Origin: DASSUW01 sp963759375
GTDB taxonomy: Bacteria > Actinomycetota > Thermoleophilia > Solirubrobacterales > Solirubrobacteraceae
DNA length: 64,000 nt
Assembly: GCA_963759375.1 (NCBI GenBank)
Contig: CAVWYY010000003.1
Location: 434,001 to 498,000 of the forward strand
Direction: 5' to 3'
A program made the translations under genes and the position numbers. Positions 63,038-64,000 of this stretch are shown here, piece by piece (within the stretch, counting starts at the first letter, position 1; the number at the start of each line of letters is the position of its first letter). The notes beneath the pieces are model-generated. The model was not told where the DNA came from. It made no database searches and saw only the letters and a list, made by a program, of their open reading frames with translations.

Positions 63038-64000
63038 ATGATCCGTCCGTACCGCATCGAGATCCCGCAGGCGCAGCTCGACGACCTCCACGAGCGCCTC
63101 GACCGAACGCGATGGCCCGACGAGCTCCCGGGCGTCGGCGCCGCGTACGGCGCACCGCTCGCCGACGTGCGCGATCTGGCGGACCACTGGCGCCACGACT
63201 ACGACTGGCGCCGCCACGAGGCCGAGCTCAACGAGCTCCCGCAGTTCACGACGACGATCGACGGCCAGAACGTGCACTTCATCCACGTGCAGTCGCCGGA
63301 CCGCAACGCGCTGCCGCTGATCCTCACCCACGGCTGGCCGGGCTCGGTCGTCGAGTTCCTCGACGTCATCGGGCCGCTGAGCGAGACGTTCCACGTCGTC
63401 GTCCCGTCGATCCCGGGGTTCGGGTTCTCCGGGCCGACGACCGAGACCGGGTGGAGCAACGCGCGCGTGGCGCGGGCCTGGGCCGAGCTGATGGGCCGCC
63501 TTGGCTACGAGCGCTACGGCGCGCAGGGCGGTGACATGGGCGCGCTGATCTCGCCCGACCTCGCGCGCCACGCGCCCGATCGCGTGGTCGGCGTCCACGT
63601 CAACGCGGCCAGCGTCGGGTTCATCCCGCTCGGGCCGGCCGACGAGGACGGGCTCACCGATGCGGAGCGTGAGCGGCTGGCGAGGATCCGCCACTTCATG
63701 ACCGAGGAGTGGGGCTACAACCAGCTCCAGTCCACGCGGCCGCAGACGCTCGCGTACGGCCTGACCGACTCGCCGGTGGGCCAGCTCGCCTGGATCGCCG
63801 AGAAGGTCGCGGCGTGGTCGGCCGAGCCGATCGACCGCGACCGGCTGCTGACCAACGTGATGCTCTACTGGCTCACCGGCACGGCGAACTCGTCGTCGCG
63901 CCTCTACTACGAGAACCAGCACTCCTGGTCGATGCCGGAGAACTCCGGCGTGCCGACCGGCGTGGCGGTGTTCGCCGAGGACGTGTCGATCCGCCGCTAC
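63038..64000 (+). CDS. Epoxide-hydrolase-family alpha/beta hydrolase, 3' end outside window
   Basis: 321 codons are present and the frame is open at the right edge. N-terminal EHN domain (MIRPYRIEIPQAQLDDLHER, DWRRHEAELNELPQFTTTID), then the hydrolase core: oxyanion motif LTHGWPGSVVEFLD, nucleophile Asp in GAQGGDMGALI, and the lid region. The final catalytic His lies beyond the window. Typical of soluble, juvenile-hormone-type epoxide hydrolases of bacteria. GAAAGG precedes the ATG by seven to twelve bases, and a palindromic operator lies just upstream. Confidence 0.9.
   Translation, partial: MIRPYRIEIPQAQLDDLHERLDRTRWPDELPGVGAAYGAPLADVRDLADHWRHDYDWRRHEAELNELPQFTTTIDGQNVHFIHVQSPDRNALPLILTHGWPGSVVEFLDVIGPLSETFHVVVPSIPGFGFSGPTTETGWSNARVARAWAELMGRLGYERYGAQGGDMGALISPDLARHAPDRVVGVHVNAASVGFIPLGPADEDGLTDAERERLARIRHFMTEEWGYNQLQSTRPQTLAYGLTDSPVGQLAWIAEKVAAWSAEPIDRDRLLTNVMLYWLTGTANSSSRLYYENQHSWSMPENSGVPTGVAVFAEDVSIRRY

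Overview
The window is 64 kb of very GC-rich DNA with densely packed genes that often overlap by 1-4 bases (ATGA, GTGA, TGATG junctions). Protein content (two F420-type oxidoreductases, an MsmK-type sugar ABC system, CbiMNQO, an SMI1/KNR4 protein), TANNNT -10 boxes and many apparently leaderless starts fit a chromosomal segment of a free-living actinobacterium, most like Thermoleophilia/Solirubrobacterales. That placement is inference: there is no rRNA. No prophage, transposase, CRISPR or plasmid gene was seen. Two tRNA-Ala genes (CGC and TGC anticodons) are present.

Layout. 1-5033: two ArsR + SRPBCC pairs, two MFS exporters (one cut by the window edge, one frameshifted) and a MarR repressor with a clear palindromic operator. 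5034-5414: no gene, but a 328-bp inverted-repeat element enclosing eight short sites spaced exactly 30 bp apart in alternating orientation. 5415-13246: ferredoxin reductase, dienelactone hydrolase, CorA transporter, ExoD-like protein, stress protein, orphan DppB-type permease, tRNA-Ala, diguanylate cyclase. 13476-22362: a sugar cluster (ABC binding protein, two permeases, GH4 glycosidase, BadF-type kinase, ATPase, ROK regulator) divergent from a frameshifted D-amino-acid lyase-like gene. 22340-27259: SMI1/HEAT gene (frameshifted), tRNA-Ala, CHRD protein, histone-deacetylase-like enzyme and two acyl-CoA dehydrogenases. 27266-27439: a long palindrome forming a symmetric divergent promoter.

27446-36652: phosphodiesterase, unknown anchored protein, YgeY/DpaL-like pair, endonuclease/exonuclease/phosphatase, D,D-carboxypeptidase, rhomboid, lipA, two F420-type enzymes. 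36637-43849: lipB, a complete E1alpha/E1beta/E2 set, a second inverted-repeat element, and a second E2. 43867-50938: CbiMNQO metal importer with a Fur-family regulator, then a DUF4331-TPR-RcnA-like exporter operon. 51011-57951: sigma-4-like protein, two-component system, PDH E1 pair, a small protein, HCCA-isomerase-like protein, E3. 57965-62937: DeoR regulator, small enzymes, and a thiamine locus (thiE divergent from a TPP riboswitch and thiO-thiS-thiG). The window ends inside an epoxide-hydrolase-like gene.

Functionally the centre is lipoate metabolism: lipA and lipB make the cofactor used by two E2 proteins, which probably share the single E3. Several genes carry single-base frameshifts, nearly all of them extra bases, which may be residual sequencing error rather than gene decay. 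The most unusual material is non-coding: the phased 30-bp array, its second family member at 41.5 kb, and the 174-bp palindrome at 27.3 kb.
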